Shown: piece after piece, positions 26,471 through 36,547 of the stretch
Numbering within the stretch: the first letter of the stretch is position 1
Layout: the number at the start of each line of letters is the position of its first letter
Source: Tagaea sp. CACIAM 22H2
GTDB lineage: Bacteria > Pseudomonadota > Alphaproteobacteria > CACIAM-22H2
Direction: 5' to 3'
DNA: 64,000 nt
Assembly (NCBI GenBank): GCA_014444615.1
Contig: PVXE01000011.1
Location: 1-64,000 of the forward strand
Position numbers and translations under genes: made by a program
The notes under the pieces: generated by a model
Database searches by the model: none
What the model saw: the letters and a program-made list of their open reading frames with translations, nothing else
Told to the model about the DNA's origin: nothing

Positions 26471-26673
26471 AGATCGCCGAGCTTCATCTCGGGCGAGTAC
26501 TCGGCGTCCGGGACTTCTTTCATGATCGCCTGGCCGCAGACCACATGGCCCTTGGCGGCGTCGAAGGTCAGCGTCGGGCTGCCGTAGAGCTGCCAGCCCT
26601 CGTTCAACGCCTTGGTCACGCGGTGGCAGAAGGACGAATCGTCCTTCCCGGTCAGATAGCGATAGGCCTGCAT
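26467..26673 (-). CDS. DUF1737 domain protein
   Basis: A 68-residue cytoplasmic protein that is one DUF1737 domain (YRYLTGKDDSSFCHRVTKAL, then NEGWQLYGSPTLTFD). Such small domains occur alone or at protein ends and have no assigned function. Convergent with the repeat protein and 22 bases downstream of the next minus-strand gene, with which it may form an operon. Confidence 0.8.
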   Translation of the reverse strand: MQAYRYLTGKDDSSFCHRVTKALNEGWQLYGSPTLTFDAAKGHVVCGQAIMKEVPDAEYSPEMKLGDL

Positions 26674-26695
26674 ATGATCGGTGTCCCGGAAGCTG

Positions 26696-26944
26696 TCAGT
26701 GCTTGACCCCGCGCAGACGGGCCATCAGTTCCTGCTGGAACAGGCCCCCGTCCTTGCGGGTCTTGCCCTTGAGGAATTCGCCCACGACCTTCTGCGCGGC
26801 TTCGCGGTCGTAGATCTCCCCGCCCTCGACAACCACCTTGGCGCGCTCGAGCACTTTGGGGTCGAGTTTGCGCCGAATGGCATCGGCCTGGAGGTTGATC
26901 CGGCGCATGACCGCTTTGCGGTCGTCGGGTGGGCTTGGCGGCAT
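26696..26944 (-). CDS. Small conserved hypothetical protein
   Basis: An 82-residue, charged, helical protein without signal peptide. It shows DDRKAVMRRINLQADAIRRK and DREAAQKVVGEFLKGKTRKD and is not assigned to a known family here. The ATG at 26944 opens the frame and the codon use is normal for this genome. It lies divergent from fusA, with 252 bases between starts. Confidence 0.6.
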   Translation of the reverse strand: MPPSPPDDRKAVMRRINLQADAIRRKLDPKVLERAKVVVEGGEIYDREAAQKVVGEFLKGKTRKDGGLFQQELMARLRGVKH

Positions 26945-27196
26945 GGCTAAAAACCTAACCGATTCTTGGGTCTAGCACCAGCCCGGCCGGGCGCGGCCGC
27001 GCGGGGCTTTAACCCCCGCTTCGCTGTTGCCATATAAGGCCTGCGAAGGGTATAAGCCCGGCGCCGTTTTCACGGATGTAGCCCGCGCGTCCGCCGTCCG
27101 CCCAAGGGGGGACAGGCGCCCGCGCGGTTTCGTTTTACCCAACCCCCGGCCCGCTTCCTTGAGAGGAAACCCGAGCCGGCGCCAACGGAGGCAGTC
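26945..27196. other. Divergent region and leader of fusA
   Basis: This 252-base gap holds the promoters of fusA and of the small minus-strand gene. A GC-rich hairpin, GCGGGG at 27001-27006 pairing with CCCCGC at 27014-27019, sits in the middle. A strong GGAGG ribosome-binding site at 27187-27191 precedes the GTG start of fusA. No ribosomal protein gene lies here. Confidence 0.45.
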
Positions 27197-29272
27197 GTGC
27201 CGCGAACTATCCCGATCGAGAAGCTCCGCAATATCGGCATCACCGCGCATATCGACGCGGGCAAGACCACCACGACCGAGCGGATCCTCTACTACACGGG
27301 CAAGTCCCACAAGATCGGTGAGGTGCACGACGGCAACACCACGACCGATTACATGGAGCAGGAACGCGAGCGCGGCATCACGATCACGTCCGCCGCCGTG
27401 ACCGCCGAGTGGAACGGCCACCGCATCAACGTCATCGACACGCCCGGCCACATCGATTTCAACATCGAAGTGAACCGTTCGCTGCGCGTGCTCGACGGCG
27501 CGGTGTTCGTCATCTGCGGCGTGGCCGGCGTGCAGCCGCAGTCCGAAACGAACTGGCGCTTGGCCGACCGCTACAACGTGCCGCGCATCGTGTTCGTCAA
27601 CAAAATGGACCGCACCGGCGCCGACTTCTACAAGGCCGTCGACTCCATGAAGGAGAAGCTCGGCATCGTCACGGCCGTGTGCCAGATTCCGATCGGCGCC
27701 GAAGGCGACTTCAAGGGCATCATCGATCTCGTCCGCATGAAGGGCGTGATTTGGCATGGCGACGAGCTGGGCGCGAAGTTCGACGATATCGAAATTCCGG
27801 CCGACCTCGTCGACAAGGCGAAGGAATATCGCCAGCAGCTGCTCGACGCCGTGGTCGGCGTCGACGACGCCGCCATGGAAGAATATTTCGAGAAGAACGA
27901 CGTTGCGGAAGCGACGCTGAAGCGCTGCATCAAGAAGGGTGCGGTGACGGGCGCGTTCCGTCCGGTGTTCTGCGGCTCGGCCTTCAAGAACAAGGGCGTG
28001 CAGACGCTGCTCGACGCGGTCATCGACTATCTGCCGTCGCCCGCCGACATCCCCGGCATGCGCGTGGTCACCGAGGAGGGCGAGCCCGAGCGCTTCAAGC
28101 CCGCCAAGGACGAGGAGCCGTTCTCGGCGCTCGCGTTCAAGATGATCAACGACAAGTACGGCAACCTCACCTTCGTGCGCGTGTATTCGGGCGTGTTGAA
28201 GTCCGGCGACACCGTGCTCAACACCACGAAGGGCGAGAAGGAACGCATCGGCCGCATGTTCCAGATGCACGCCGACAAGCGCGACGAGATCAAGGAAGTC
28301 TACGCCGGCGACATCGTCGCCTTCGTGGGCCTGAAGGACACCGGCACGGGCGACACGCTCGCCTCGTCGGATGACCCCGTGATCCTCGAGCGCATGGCCT
28401 TCCCCGTCCCCGTCATCGACATCGCGGTCGAGCCGAAGACGAAGGAAGCCGTCGAGAAGATGGCCATCGGCCTCCAGAAGCTGGTCGCCGAAGACCCCAG
28501 CTTGCGCCTGCGCACCGACCACGAGTCGGGCCAGACCATTCTGTCGGGCATGGGCGAACTGCATCTCGAAATCATCGTGGACCGTCTCAAGCGCGAATAC
28601 GGCGTCGAAGCCAATATCGGCTCGCCGCAGGTCGCGTATCGCGAGACGATCGCCAAGGCGCACACCGAAACCTACACCCACAAGAAGCAGTCGGGCGGTT
28701 CGGGCCAGTTCGCCGAAGTCACGATCAAGTTCGAGCCGCTGGACCGCAACGGCGGCGTCGTGTTCGAGGACGAAGTCGTCGGCGGTTCGGTGCCGCGCGA
28801 GTTCATCCCGGCCGTCGAAAAGGGCATCAAGGTGCAGTGCGAGCAGGGCGTGCTCGCGGGCTTCCCCACGGTCGACTTCAAGTACTCGCTGCTCGACGGC
28901 AAGTACCACGACGTCGACTCGTCGGCGCTGGCCTTCGAAATTGCCGCCAAGGCCTGCTTCCGCGAAGGCATGCGCAAGGCCCAGCCGATCATCCTGGAGC
29001 CGATCATGGACGTCGAGGTGACGACGCCGCCCGATCACGTCGGCGACGTCGTGGGCGACATCAACCGCCGCCGCGGCATCATCCAGAGCCAGGATCAGGC
29101 CGCGACGTCGGTCATCATCCGCAGCCACGTGCCGCTGTCGGAGATGTTCGGCTACATCTCGGATCTGCGTTCGATGTCGAAGGGCCGCGCGTCCTTCACG
29201 ATGCAGTTCGATCACTACGAGCCGGTGCCGCGCAACATCGCGGAAGAGATCATGGCCAAGAACGCGGCCTGA
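27197..29272 (+). CDS. fusA: Elongation factor G
   Basis: A 691-residue GTPase that drives ribosomal translocation. The P-loop AHIDAGKT is at 17-24, the G3 motif DTPGHIDF and G4 NKMD follow, and domains III-V are complete, ending [18 protein letters not shown]. Start is GTG. It lacks the usual str-operon neighbours (rpsL, rpsG, tuf). Some blocks differ from the main alphaproteobacterial form, for example [20 protein letters not shown] and [10 protein letters not shown] where RGQIQGM is usual, so it may be a second, divergent EF-G (fusA2 type). Complete and intact. Confidence 0.9.
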   Translation: MPRTIPIEKLRNIGITAHIDAGKTTTTERILYYTGKSHKIGEVHDGNTTTDYMEQERERGITITSAAVTAEWNGHRINVIDTPGHIDFNIEVNRSLRVLDGAVFVICGVAGVQPQSETNWRLADRYNVPRIVFVNKMDRTGADFYKAVDSMKEKLGIVTAVCQIPIGAEGDFKGIIDLVRMKGVIWHGDELGAKFDDIEIPADLVDKAKEYRQQLLDAVVGVDDAAMEEYFEKNDVAEATLKRCIKKGAVTGAFRPVFCGSAFKNKGVQTLLDAVIDYLPSPADIPGMRVVTEEGEPERFKPAKDEEPFSALAFKMINDKYGNLTFVRVYSGVLKSGDTVLNTTKGEKERIGRMFQMHADKRDEIKEVYAGDIVAFVGLKDTGTGDTLASSDDPVILERMAFPVPVIDIAVEPKTKEAVEKMAIGLQKLVAEDPSLRLRTDHESGQTILSGMGELHLEIIVDRLKREYGVEANIGSPQVAYRETIAKAHTETYTHKKQSGGSGQFAEVTIKFEPLDRNGGVVFEDEVVGGSVPREFIPAVEKGIKVQCEQGVLAGFPTVDFKYSLLDGKYHDVDSSALAFEIAAKACFREGMRKAQPIILEPIMDVEVTTPPDHVGDVVGDINRRRGIIQSQDQAATSVIIRSHVPLSEMFGYISDLRSMSKGRASFTMQFDHYEPVPRNIAEEIMAKNAA

Positions 29273-29295
29273 TCTTCCGGTAAAGCCTAACGGCG

Positions 29296-29336
29296 AACGG
29301 CGCGGGCGGAGAAATCCACCCGCGCCGTTTTCTTTT
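29296..29336 (+). terminator. Rho-independent terminator after fusA
   Basis: AACGGCGCGGGCGGA and TCCACCCGCGCCGTT form a 15-pair stem with one mismatch around a GAAA tetraloop, followed by TTTTCTTTTT. This is a textbook intrinsic terminator for the plus strand, ending one base before the convergent rsmD stop. Confidence 0.9.
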
Positions 29337-29939
29337 TCAGAGTTTGCGCAGGAAGCGCAGCGTCGTCTTGCCGTAGTCGCGCATGTCTTCCTGCGCGAAA
29401 CCCTCGGGCACGGCGAAATCCTCGTGCTCCCCCGTCTCGGCGACGGCCACGCAGCCCGGCGCCAGCCAGCCTTTGGCGTTCAACGCCGCCAACGCCTTCG
29501 GGCCCAGCTCCTTGCCGTAAGGCGGGTCGAGAAAGACCAGCGTGGCGGGCGTCCAGGGTGCGGGCGGCGGTGCCGCGGGATTGGTCGCGTCGCCCAACAC
29601 CAAGCGTGCGGCCCCTTGCGCCTTGCACGCGGCGATATTCGCCTCGATCAAGCGGCGCGCATTCGCGGCTTGCTCCAGGAACAGCGCGTTCGCCGCACCG
29701 CGCGACAAGGCTTCCAAACCCAACGCGCCCGTACCCGCGAATACGTCGAGCACCGCGGCCCCTTGCAGCATCGACACGCCGCCGGGCGCATAGGCGCCGT
29801 GGCCGAGGATATTGAACAGAGATTCGCGCTGACGCTCGCCCGTCGGGCGGATTGCTCGATCTTCGGGCGCCATGAGTTTGCGCCCGCGCCAGCGCCCGCC
29901 GACGATGCGAATCGATCCCGAACCGCCGCCCGGCTTCAC
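29337..29939 (-). CDS. rsmD: 16S rRNA (guanine-966-N2)-methyltransferase
   Basis: A 200-residue Rossmann-fold methyltransferase acting on G966 of 16S rRNA. Motif I is VLDVFAGTGALGLEALSRG (63-81), the catalytic NPPY-type motif is DPPYG (138-142), and the RPTGERQRESLFNIL block is diagnostic. The start is taken as the GTG at 29939, which overlaps the rluB stop as GTGA; the longer frame is shadow in rluB. Confidence 0.94.
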   Translation of the reverse strand: MKPGGGSGSIRIVGGRWRGRKLMAPEDRAIRPTGERQRESLFNILGHGAYAPGGVSMLQGAAVLDVFAGTGALGLEALSRGAANALFLEQAANARRLIEANIAACKAQGAARLVLGDATNPAAPPPAPWTPATLVFLDPPYGKELGPKALAALNAKGWLAPGCVAVAETGEHEDFAVPEGFAQEDMRDYGKTTLRFLRKL

Positions 29940-30712
29940 GTCCCCGGCCTGCCGCCGAGCTTCAAGGGCGCGCCCGCCAAAGCCGCGCCCAGCACCTTGC
30001 GCAACTCGCCGGGGCCGACTTCCTCGATGGCTTTCACCGCAAGCTTGTCGAGCTCGAACGCGCCGTAGCCGATGCGGATCAGCCGGTTGACCTGCAAGCC
30101 CATCGCTTCGCAAACGCGGCGGATTTCGCGGTTCTTGCCTTCGGTCAGCTCGAAGATCATCCACGCGTTGCTGGTGTTGGATTTGCCTTCGAGGCGCGCG
30201 TCGATCGAGCCGTACTGCACGCCTTCGATGGTGATGCCGTTCTTGAGCCGCGCGAGGCGTGCGGGATCGGGGCTGCCATAGACGCGCACGCGATATTTGC
30301 GCTTGATGCCGGTCGCGGGCAGTTCCAGATGGCGCTTGATGCCGCCGTCGTTGGTCAGCAGCAACAAGCCTTCGGAATTGTAGTCGAGGCGCCCGACCGG
30401 CATCAGGCGCGGCAATTCGGCCGGCATGCCGTCATAGATCGTCGGACGGCCTTCGGGATCGCGCGTCGCGGTCAGCACGCCGCGCGGCTTGTGGAAGCGG
30501 AACAAGCGCGGCCGCTCGGGCTTCGCCAGCTTTTTGTTGTCGACGATGATTTCGTCTGTCGGCTGCACGTTGTGCGCGGGGCTGGTCAGCCGCTTGCCGT
30601 TGATGAAGACGCGCCCTTGCGCGATCAACGCTTCGGCTTCGCGCCGCGAACACAGACCCGCGCGCGCCATCACCTTGGCGATGCGCTCTCCCTTGGGGGT
30701 TTCGTCGGTCAT
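29936..30712 (-). CDS. rluB: 23S rRNA pseudouridine synthase (RluB/RsuA family)
   Basis: A 258-residue pseudouridine synthase. An N-terminal S4 RNA-binding domain (ERIAKVMARAGLCSRREAE, about 9-27) is followed by the catalytic part with GRLDYNSEGLLLLTNDG (D110 being the nucleophilic Asp) and EGKNREIRRVCEAMGL. RluB-type enzymes modify U2605 in 23S rRNA, RsuA 16S; the alphaproteobacterial members with short tails are usually RluB-like, but the position is inferred. Overlaps genes on both sides (ATGA upstream, GTGA downstream). Confidence 0.9.
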   Translation of the reverse strand: MTDETPKGERIAKVMARAGLCSRREAEALIAQGRVFINGKRLTSPAHNVQPTDEIIVDNKKLAKPERPRLFRFHKPRGVLTATRDPEGRPTIYDGMPAELPRLMPVGRLDYNSEGLLLLTNDGGIKRHLELPATGIKRKYRVRVYGSPDPARLARLKNGITIEGVQYGSIDARLEGKSNTSNAWMIFELTEGKNREIRRVCEAMGLQVNRLIRIGYGAFELDKLAVKAIEEVGPGELRKVLGAALAGAPLKLGGRPGT

Positions 30713-31425
30713 CGGCGGCACGCGGCGACGAAGGCGCGGAAGATCGCGTCGTCGCCCGGATCGATCGAGTATTCGGGATGCCATTCGACGCCCAGGCAAA
30801 AGCGCTTGCCCGGCGCTTCGATGGCTTCGATCACGCCGTCGGGCGCCTTGGCGCTGACGATCGTGCCGGGGCCGACGGTCTTGACCGCCTGATGATGGGC
30901 GGAGTTGACATCCATGCGCGCGCGCTCCCCGTTGATCCGGTGCAGTAGCGTGCCGGGGACCACGTCCACAATATGCCCCGGCTCGGTGCGCGGATTGGGC
31001 TGTTCATGCGGCAGGCAACCCGGCACTTCGTCCGGGATGTGCTGGATCAGCGTGCCGCCCAAGGCGACGGCCAGCAATTGCTCGCCGCCGCAAATGCCCA
31101 GGATCGGCATGTCGCGTTCCAAAGCGCCCTTGACGATCGCGTATTCGAACGCGGTGCGCCGGTCCTTGGTTTTGACCGTGGCGTGTTTGCTCGACGCCCC
31201 GAACATCGCGGGATCGACGTCGAAGGCGCCACCGGTGATCAGCAAGCCGTCGATCCGGTCGAGGTAATCGCCGGCTTTTTCGGGCTCGTGCGGCAAAGCC
31301 ACGGGCAAGCCGCCGGCCGCCGCCACGGCGCCGCAGTAATTTTGGCGCAGCGCGTACCAGGGCATTTTCGACCAGCCGCCGGCCGGTTCGCTGTCCAGCG
31401 TGATGCCGATAAGGGGGAGCGTCAT
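30709..31425 (-). CDS. Class I glutamine amidotransferase-like hydrolase (peptidase C26, PuuD-like)
   Basis: A 238-residue gamma-glutamyl hydrolase of the C26 family. The nucleophile is C112 in LGICGGEQLLAV and the His/Glu pair is in GVEWHPEYS near 213-221. ITGGAFDVDPAMFG is typical of gamma-glutamyl-GABA hydrolase PuuD. No other putrescine pathway genes are seen here, so the substrate is uncertain. The gene leads a tight operon with rluB and rsmD and is divergent from tadA. Confidence 0.85.
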   Translation of the reverse strand: MTLPLIGITLDSEPAGGWSKMPWYALRQNYCGAVAAAGGLPVALPHEPEKAGDYLDRIDGLLITGGAFDVDPAMFGASSKHATVKTKDRRTAFEYAIVKGALERDMPILGICGGEQLLAVALGGTLIQHIPDEVPGCLPHEQPNPRTEPGHIVDVVPGTLLHRINGERARMDVNSAHHQAVKTVGPGTIVSAKAPDGVIEAIEAPGKRFCLGVEWHPEYSIDPGDDAIFRAFVAACRR

Positions 31426-31472
31426 GATGGAAATCTCTTAGCACGCGGGCGATTCCCCGGTAAACGGAACCC

Positions 31473-31916
31473 ATGTCCGGGTTCATGGAATTGGCCCTCG
31501 AACAGGCCCGAATGGCCGCCGCGGCGGGCGAAGTGCCGGTCGGCGCGGTGCTGGTCGACGCGGCCGGCGCCGTCCTGGCCGCGACGCACAACCGCGTCGA
31601 GCGCGACAAGGACCCGACGGCGCATGCCGAAATGCTGGCGATCCGGCAAGCCGCCGCCGCGCGTGGCGATGCGCGTTTGCCCGATTGCGATCTCTACGTA
31701 ACGCTGGAACCCTGCCCGATGTGCGCGACGGCGATTTCCTTCGCGCGCCTGCGCCGGGTCTATTGGGGCGCCGCGGACCCCAAAGGCGGGGGCGTGGAGA
31801 ACGGGCCGCGCATTTTCGCGCAAGCCACCTGCCATCACCGGCCCGAATTGTTCGGCGGCATCGCCGAAACCGACGCGGCCGCGCTGCTGCGCGATTTCTT
31901 CAAAGCGCGGCGCTGA
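31473..31916 (+). CDS. tadA: tRNA-specific adenosine deaminase
   Basis: A 147-residue zinc deaminase that converts A34 to inosine in tRNA-Arg(ACG). Zinc ligands H51, C81 and C84 and proton-shuttle E53 are seen in TAHAEM and EPCPMCA. The VYWGAADPKGGGVENG block is typical. The last 17 bases overlap the end of the convergent MBL-fold gene. Confidence 0.96.
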   Translation: MSGFMELALEQARMAAAAGEVPVGAVLVDAAGAVLAATHNRVERDKDPTAHAEMLAIRQAAAARGDARLPDCDLYVTLEPCPMCATAISFARLRRVYWGAADPKGGGVENGPRIFAQATCHHRPELFGGIAETDAAALLRDFFKARR

Positions 31917-32934
31917 ACCGCCAAGCGCCGTCCGCGTCGCGTGTGCGCCGCGCTTCGCCGCGCGATTCGAGCAAATGCAGATGCGCCAGCGCCTCGCCCA
32001 CCGCAAGGCCGACGACGCGCGGCGTGATCTCGCGCTTGAACAGCAGCGTAAAGCAATCGACCGCGCGCAGGCCGCCCGGGTTCTCGGCGAAAGCGGCGCG
32101 CAACGCGGCCAAGCGCTCCTCGTGATGCGCGCGGACCGCGGCGATGCGCGCCCCCACGCCGCGATAAGGCTGGCCGTGCGCAGGCAGGATCAGAGTCGTT
32201 TCCGGCACGCCTGCGAACCCATCCAAGCTGTTGAGATAGTCGCGCAGCGGATCGGCGAAGGGATCGACCGGCCACACGCCGATATTGGGCGTGATGCGCG
32301 GCAGCACGATATCGCCGACGATCGCCACGTTCAGTTCGCGCGCCCACAGGCACGCATGTTCCGGGCAATGGCCGCGCCCGATGATCGGCAGCCAATCATG
32401 GGCGCCGAGGCGCAACGTCTTTCCGCCATAGATTCGCCGGAAATGCGCGGGCAAATCCGGCACGCCGCGCCGATAGAGATTTTCGGGCGTGGCGAACTGC
32501 CCGACCGCATCGGGATCGATGCCGTTGGCGCGATAGAAGCCGATGCGGTTCTCGATATCGCCCGGCGTGGCGGGCGTGATCGCGTAGCGCGCGGTCATGT
32601 ACTCGCCCAATGTCGTCCACAGCTCGACGTTCCAGCGCGAGCAGATCCACGCGGCGAGGCCCATATGGTCGGGATGGAAATGCGTGCAGATCAGGCGCCC
32701 GACCGGCTTGCCGTCGAGCTGGGTTTCGAACACGCGCTCCCACTCGGCCATCGTTTCGTCGCGCGCGAGACCGGTATCGACGATCGTCCAGCTTTCGCCT
32801 TCGTCGATCAGCCAAACATTGATGTGGTCGGGCGGAAACGGCAAAGCGAGCCGCACCCATTTGACGCCGGGCGCCAACAGCTTGGCGCCGCCGCTTTCCG
32901 GCGGCTCGATATCTTCGTAGGCGAAGCCGCTCAC
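31900..32934 (-). CDS. MBL-fold metallo-hydrolase
   Basis: A 344-residue metallo-beta-lactamase-fold hydrolase. The metal motif is [10 protein letters not shown] (H85, H87, D89, H90), preceded by [14 protein letters not shown] and followed by an IGRGHCPEH histidine block and [15 protein letters not shown]. The C-terminal 70 residues form a winged-helix-like part ([18 protein letters not shown]) as in the LACTB2/glyoxalase-like group. The GTG at 32934 overlaps the purD stop (GTGA). Substrate unknown; related proteins act on thioesters or RNA. Confidence 0.85.
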   Translation of the reverse strand: MSGFAYEDIEPPESGGAKLLAPGVKWVRLALPFPPDHINVWLIDEGESWTIVDTGLARDETMAEWERVFETQLDGKPVGRLICTHFHPDHMGLAAWICSRWNVELWTTLGEYMTARYAITPATPGDIENRIGFYRANGIDPDAVGQFATPENLYRRGVPDLPAHFRRIYGGKTLRLGAHDWLPIIGRGHCPEHACLWARELNVAIVGDIVLPRITPNIGVWPVDPFADPLRDYLNSLDGFAGVPETTLILPAHGQPYRGVGARIAAVRAHHEERLAALRAAFAENPGGLRAVDCFTLLFKREITPRVVGLAVGEALAHLHLLESRGEARRTRDADGAWRFSAAL

Positions 32935-34196
32935 AGAACGCGCCAGCCGATATCGCGCCGGCAGAAGCCGCCCGGCCAATCGATCGCATCGACGGCCTTA
33001 TAGGCTTTGGCTTGCGCGTCCTTGGCCGTTTTGCCGATCGCGCAAACGCCGAGCACGCGGCCGCCATCGGCGACGATCTTGTCCCCGGCGGCCTTCGTAC
33101 CCGCATGGAACACGGTCACGCCGTCGAGCTTGCCGGCCGCATCGAGATTGCGGATCTCCGTGCCCTTCTTGGGCGTGTTTGGATAGCCCTCGGCGGCCAT
33201 CACGACGCAGATCGCCGTGTCGTCGCGCCAGCGCAGATCGAAGCGCTTCAATTCGCCCTGCTGGCTGGCGATCAACGCGGGCAGCAAATCGGATTTGAGG
33301 CGTAGCATCAGCGTTTGGCATTCCGGGTCGCCGAAACGCACGTTGAACTCGATCAGCTTCGGCCCGGCCTTGCCGATCATCAGCCCGGCGAACAACACGC
33401 CCTTGAAGGGTGCGCCTTCCTTCGCCATGCCCTTGACGGTGGGCAACACGATCTCGTCCATGATCCGCTTTTCCATCGCGGCATCGACCAGCTTCGTGGG
33501 CGAATAGGCGCCCATGCCGCCGGTATTCGGGCCGGTATCGCCGTCGCCCACGCGCTTATGGTCCTGCGCCGCCCCGAACGACAAGGCGTGCTCGCCGTCG
33601 CACAGCGCGAAGAAGCTCGCCTCCTCGCCGTCGAGGAATTCCTCGACCACGACTTCCGCGCCCGCCTTGCCGAAGCGGCCCGCGACCATTGCGTCGTCGA
33701 TCGCGGCCAAGGCTTCGTCGAGCGTGGCCGCCACGACCACGCCCTTGCCCGCCGCAAGGCCATCGGCCTTCACGACGATGGGGGCGCCCTTTTCGCGGAT
33801 ATAGGCGCGCGCCGCCGCCGCATCGGTGAAGCGGCGATATTCGGCCGTGGGCACGCCCGCGCGCGCGCAGAAATCCTTCATGAAGCCTTTGGAGCCTTCG
33901 AGCTGGGCCGCCGCCGCCATCGGCCCGAAAGCGGGGATGCCCGCCTCGGCCAAGCGATCGACGATCCCGGCGACCAGCGGCGCCTCGGGCCCGACGACGA
34001 CGAAATCGATCTTCTGGGCCTTCGCCGCCGCGACGATCCCGGCGATATCCTCGGCCCCCACGGGCAGGCATTCGGCCAAGGCGGCGATGCCCGGATTGCC
34101 CGGCGCGCAGAACAGCTTGTCGCATAGCGGCGAGGCGGAAATCGCCCAGCACAGGGAATGTTCGCGTCCGCCCGAACCGACGACCAAAATACGCAT
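32931..34196 (-). CDS. purD: Phosphoribosylamine-glycine ligase
   Basis: A 421-residue ATP-grasp enzyme making glycinamide ribonucleotide in purine synthesis. N-terminal [33 protein letters not shown], and the signature RFGDPECQ (about 286-293) are all present. The ATG at 34196 is the true start; the longer frame runs into the divergent xseA leader. Starts of purD and xseA are about 50 bases apart. Confidence 0.97.
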   Translation of the reverse strand: MRILVVGSGGREHSLCWAISASPLCDKLFCAPGNPGIAALAECLPVGAEDIAGIVAAAKAQKIDFVVVGPEAPLVAGIVDRLAEAGIPAFGPMAAAAQLEGSKGFMKDFCARAGVPTAEYRRFTDAAAARAYIREKGAPIVVKADGLAAGKGVVVAATLDEALAAIDDAMVAGRFGKAGAEVVVEEFLDGEEASFFALCDGEHALSFGAAQDHKRVGDGDTGPNTGGMGAYSPTKLVDAAMEKRIMDEIVLPTVKGMAKEGAPFKGVLFAGLMIGKAGPKLIEFNVRFGDPECQTLMLRLKSDLLPALIASQQGELKRFDLRWRDDTAICVVMAAEGYPNTPKKGTEIRNLDAAGKLDGVTVFHAGTKAAGDKIVADGGRVLGVCAIGKTAKDAQAKAYKAVDAIDWPGGFCRRDIGWRVL

Positions 34197-34247
34197 GGCG
34201 ATAATTCCGTCTCCCTCGAATCCGCGCCCGCTTGTATCATGCGGGGC

Positions 34248-35729
34248 ATGGAATCCCCGCGCGGCAATTTGCCGGAATACACCGTTTCGGAGCTTTCGCA
34301 AGCGGTCAAACGCACGGTCGAGGACGCGTTCGAAATCGTGCGCGTGCGCGGTGAAATTTCGGGCTTCAAGCATCATTCCTCCGGCCATCTTTATTTCGCG
34401 CTAAAGGACGCGGACGCCGCGATCGACGGCGTGTGCTGGCGCGGCTCGGCCGGCAAACTCGCGATCAAGCCCGAGGACGGGATGGAAGTGATCGCGGTCG
34501 GGCGCCTGACCACCTATCCCGGCCGCTCGAAATACCAAATCGTGGTCGAGCGGATGGAACTGGCGGGCCAAGGCGCGCTCCTGAAGCTGATCGAGGATCG
34601 CAAGAAGCGCCTCGCCGCCGAAGGCTTGTTCAACGCCGAGCGCAAACGGCCGTTGCCGTATTTGCCGGCCGTCATCGGCGTCATCACATCGCCCACCGGC
34701 GCGGTCATCCGCGATATTCTGCATCGCCTGTCCGACCGCTTCCCGCGCCATGTTCTGGTCTGGCCCGTGGCCGTGCAAGGCGAAGGGGCGGCCGAGCAGG
34801 TCGCGACGGCGATCAAAGGCTTCAACGCGCTGGAACCGGGCGGCAAGATTCCGCGCCCGGACGTGCTGATCGTCGCGCGCGGCGGCGGCTCGATCGAAGA
34901 TCTGATGGCGTTCAACGAGGAAATCGTCGTGCGCGCGGCGGCGGAAAGCGACATCCCGCTCGTCTCCGCCGTCGGGCACGAGACGGATACGACGCTGATC
35001 GATTTCGCCTCCGACCGGCGCGCGCCCACGCCCACCGCCGCTGCCGAAATGGTGGTGCCGGTGCGCCAGGAATTGATCGCGCGGCTCGCGCGCAACGCCG
35101 CGTCGCTGGAAGCGGGGCTGGAGCGTATGTTCGACGACCGCCGTCAGCGTCTGTCGGCGGCGTCGCTGGGCGATCCGATGCGCTTGGTCGAGGATCGCGC
35201 CCAGCGCCTGGACGAGCGCGCGGAACGCTTGAAGCTGGCGGGTGCCGCACTCATCGACAAGCGCAAGCGGACCGTGATCGAACTCGGCGCCCGCCTGCCC
35301 GATCCCAAGACGCAGTTGGAACGCGCCAAGGGCGCTTTGGCGCGCGCGGGGGCCGCCCTTTCCGCCAACACCGCCGCGACCAAAGCCAATCTCGCGCGCG
35401 AGACCAAGCACGTCGCCGATCTTCTGGCGCGCGCCAAGGGGGCGGCGTTGCGCGGCATCGACACGCGCATCGCGTCGCTGGGGCGGGCGGGCGATCTGCT
35501 GGAAAGCTATTCCTATCGCAAGACGCTGGCGCGCGGCTTCGCGCTGGTGACCGACGCGCAAGGGCAGTTGGTGACGCAAGCAGCCGATGCTCGCAAAGCG
35601 GGCGATATCACCTTGCGCTTCGCCGACGGCGATGTCGGCGCGCATGTCGAAGGTGCGGCACCCGCGCCGCGCAAGGCCGCGACGCCGAAACCCGCCGCAC
35701 CGCCGGGCAAGCAAGGCTCGCTGCTGTGA
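34248..35729 (+). CDS. xseA: Exodeoxyribonuclease VII large subunit
   Basis: A 493-residue subunit of the single-strand-specific exonuclease VII. The N-terminal OB domain ([38 protein letters not shown]) is followed by the catalytic region ([50 protein letters not shown]), a long coiled coil (about 290-400) and an extended Ala/Pro/Lys-rich tail. The small subunit xseB is not adjacent. An in-frame ATG at 34239 would add three residues. The stop overlaps the next gene's GTG. Confidence 0.96.
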   Translation: MESPRGNLPEYTVSELSQAVKRTVEDAFEIVRVRGEISGFKHHSSGHLYFALKDADAAIDGVCWRGSAGKLAIKPEDGMEVIAVGRLTTYPGRSKYQIVVERMELAGQGALLKLIEDRKKRLAAEGLFNAERKRPLPYLPAVIGVITSPTGAVIRDILHRLSDRFPRHVLVWPVAVQGEGAAEQVATAIKGFNALEPGGKIPRPDVLIVARGGGSIEDLMAFNEEIVVRAAAESDIPLVSAVGHETDTTLIDFASDRRAPTPTAAAEMVVPVRQELIARLARNAASLEAGLERMFDDRRQRLSAASLGDPMRLVEDRAQRLDERAERLKLAGAALIDKRKRTVIELGARLPDPKTQLERAKGALARAGAALSANTAATKANLARETKHVADLLARAKGAALRGIDTRIASLGRAGDLLESYSYRKTLARGFALVTDAQGQLVTQAADARKAGDITLRFADGDVGAHVEGAAPAPRKAATPKPAAPPGKQGSLL

Positions 35730-36547
35730 AACGCCTGCTGGTCGCACTCGCGTTGCTCGCCGCCGCGCCGGTCGCGGCGGACGAGATCGAGATAAAAGGC
35801 GAGATCGCGCAAGGCGGTTTCGCCGTGGTGCGCGCCGAGCCCGGCACGCGCGCGGTGTTCGAAGGCCGCGAGATGCGCGTGTCGGCCGATGGGCGGTTCC
35901 CCATCGCCTTCGGCCGCGACGCCGGCCGCCAAGCGACGCTGGAACTGATCTTCCCCGACGGGCGGCGCGCGCGCCGCGCGCTGGACGTGAAGCCGCGCCA
36001 ATTCGATATCCAGCGTATCGACGGCTTGCCCGAGGCGATGGTCACGCCAGATCCCGCCTTGCTCGAACGTATCCGCGCGGAGAATGCGCGTATCGCCGAG
36101 GCGAGGCGGATCGACGGTGCGGAGCCCTTCTATCTGCAAGGCTTCGTCTGGCCTGTCGTCGGGCGGATTTCCGGCGTCTATGGCAGTCAGCGGATTTTGA
36201 ACGGCCAATCGCGCCAGCCGCATTTCGGCATCGATATCGCCGTGCCCACGGGCACGCCGGTCGTCGCTTCGGCCGACGCGGTCGTGACCTTCGCCGACCC
36301 GGATATCTATTTCACCGGCGGCACGCTGATTCTGGATCACGGGTCGGGCGTCAGCTCGACCTACTCCCACCTGTCGCGCATCGACGTCGTGGTCGGCCAG
36401 CGTGTGCGCCAGGGCGAAACGGTGGGTGCCGCCGGTGCGACGGGACGTGCCACCGGCCCGCATCTCGATTGGCGCGTCAATCTTTTCGATATCCGCGTGG
36501 ACCCGATGCTGGTCCTGCCGCCGATGCCGGCCGTCCCCGCGCGTTAG
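35726..36547 (+). CDS. M23-family peptidase (LytM-like) with altered zinc motif
   Basis: A 273-residue secreted protein: signal peptide (about 1-18), an N-terminal beta domain, then a peptidase M23 domain (about 140-262). Zinc-site positions are H166 and D170 (HFGID), H215 (YSHL) and the final motif PHLDW at 245-249. The last motif is normally HLH; here the second His is replaced by D248. The Asp could still bind metal, or the protein may be an inactive activator like EnvC/NlpD. It overlaps xseA by GTGA. Its stop overlaps the convergent DUF4340 gene. Confidence 0.85.
   Translation: MKRLLVALALLAAAPVAADEIEIKGEIAQGGFAVVRAEPGTRAVFEGREMRVSADGRFPIAFGRDAGRQATLELIFPDGRRARRALDVKPRQFDIQRIDGLPEAMVTPDPALLERIRAENARIAEARRIDGAEPFYLQGFVWPVVGRISGVYGSQRILNGQSRQPHFGIDIAVPTGTPVVASADAVVTFADPDIYFTGGTLILDHGSGVSSTYSHLSRIDVVVGQRVRQGETVGAAGATGRATGPHLDWRVNLFDIRVDPMLVLPPMPAVPAR

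Noticed and set aside
26972-29215. A 747-codon open frame antisense to fusA
   Set aside because: Same shadow effect; the plus strand is an intact EF-G with terminator.
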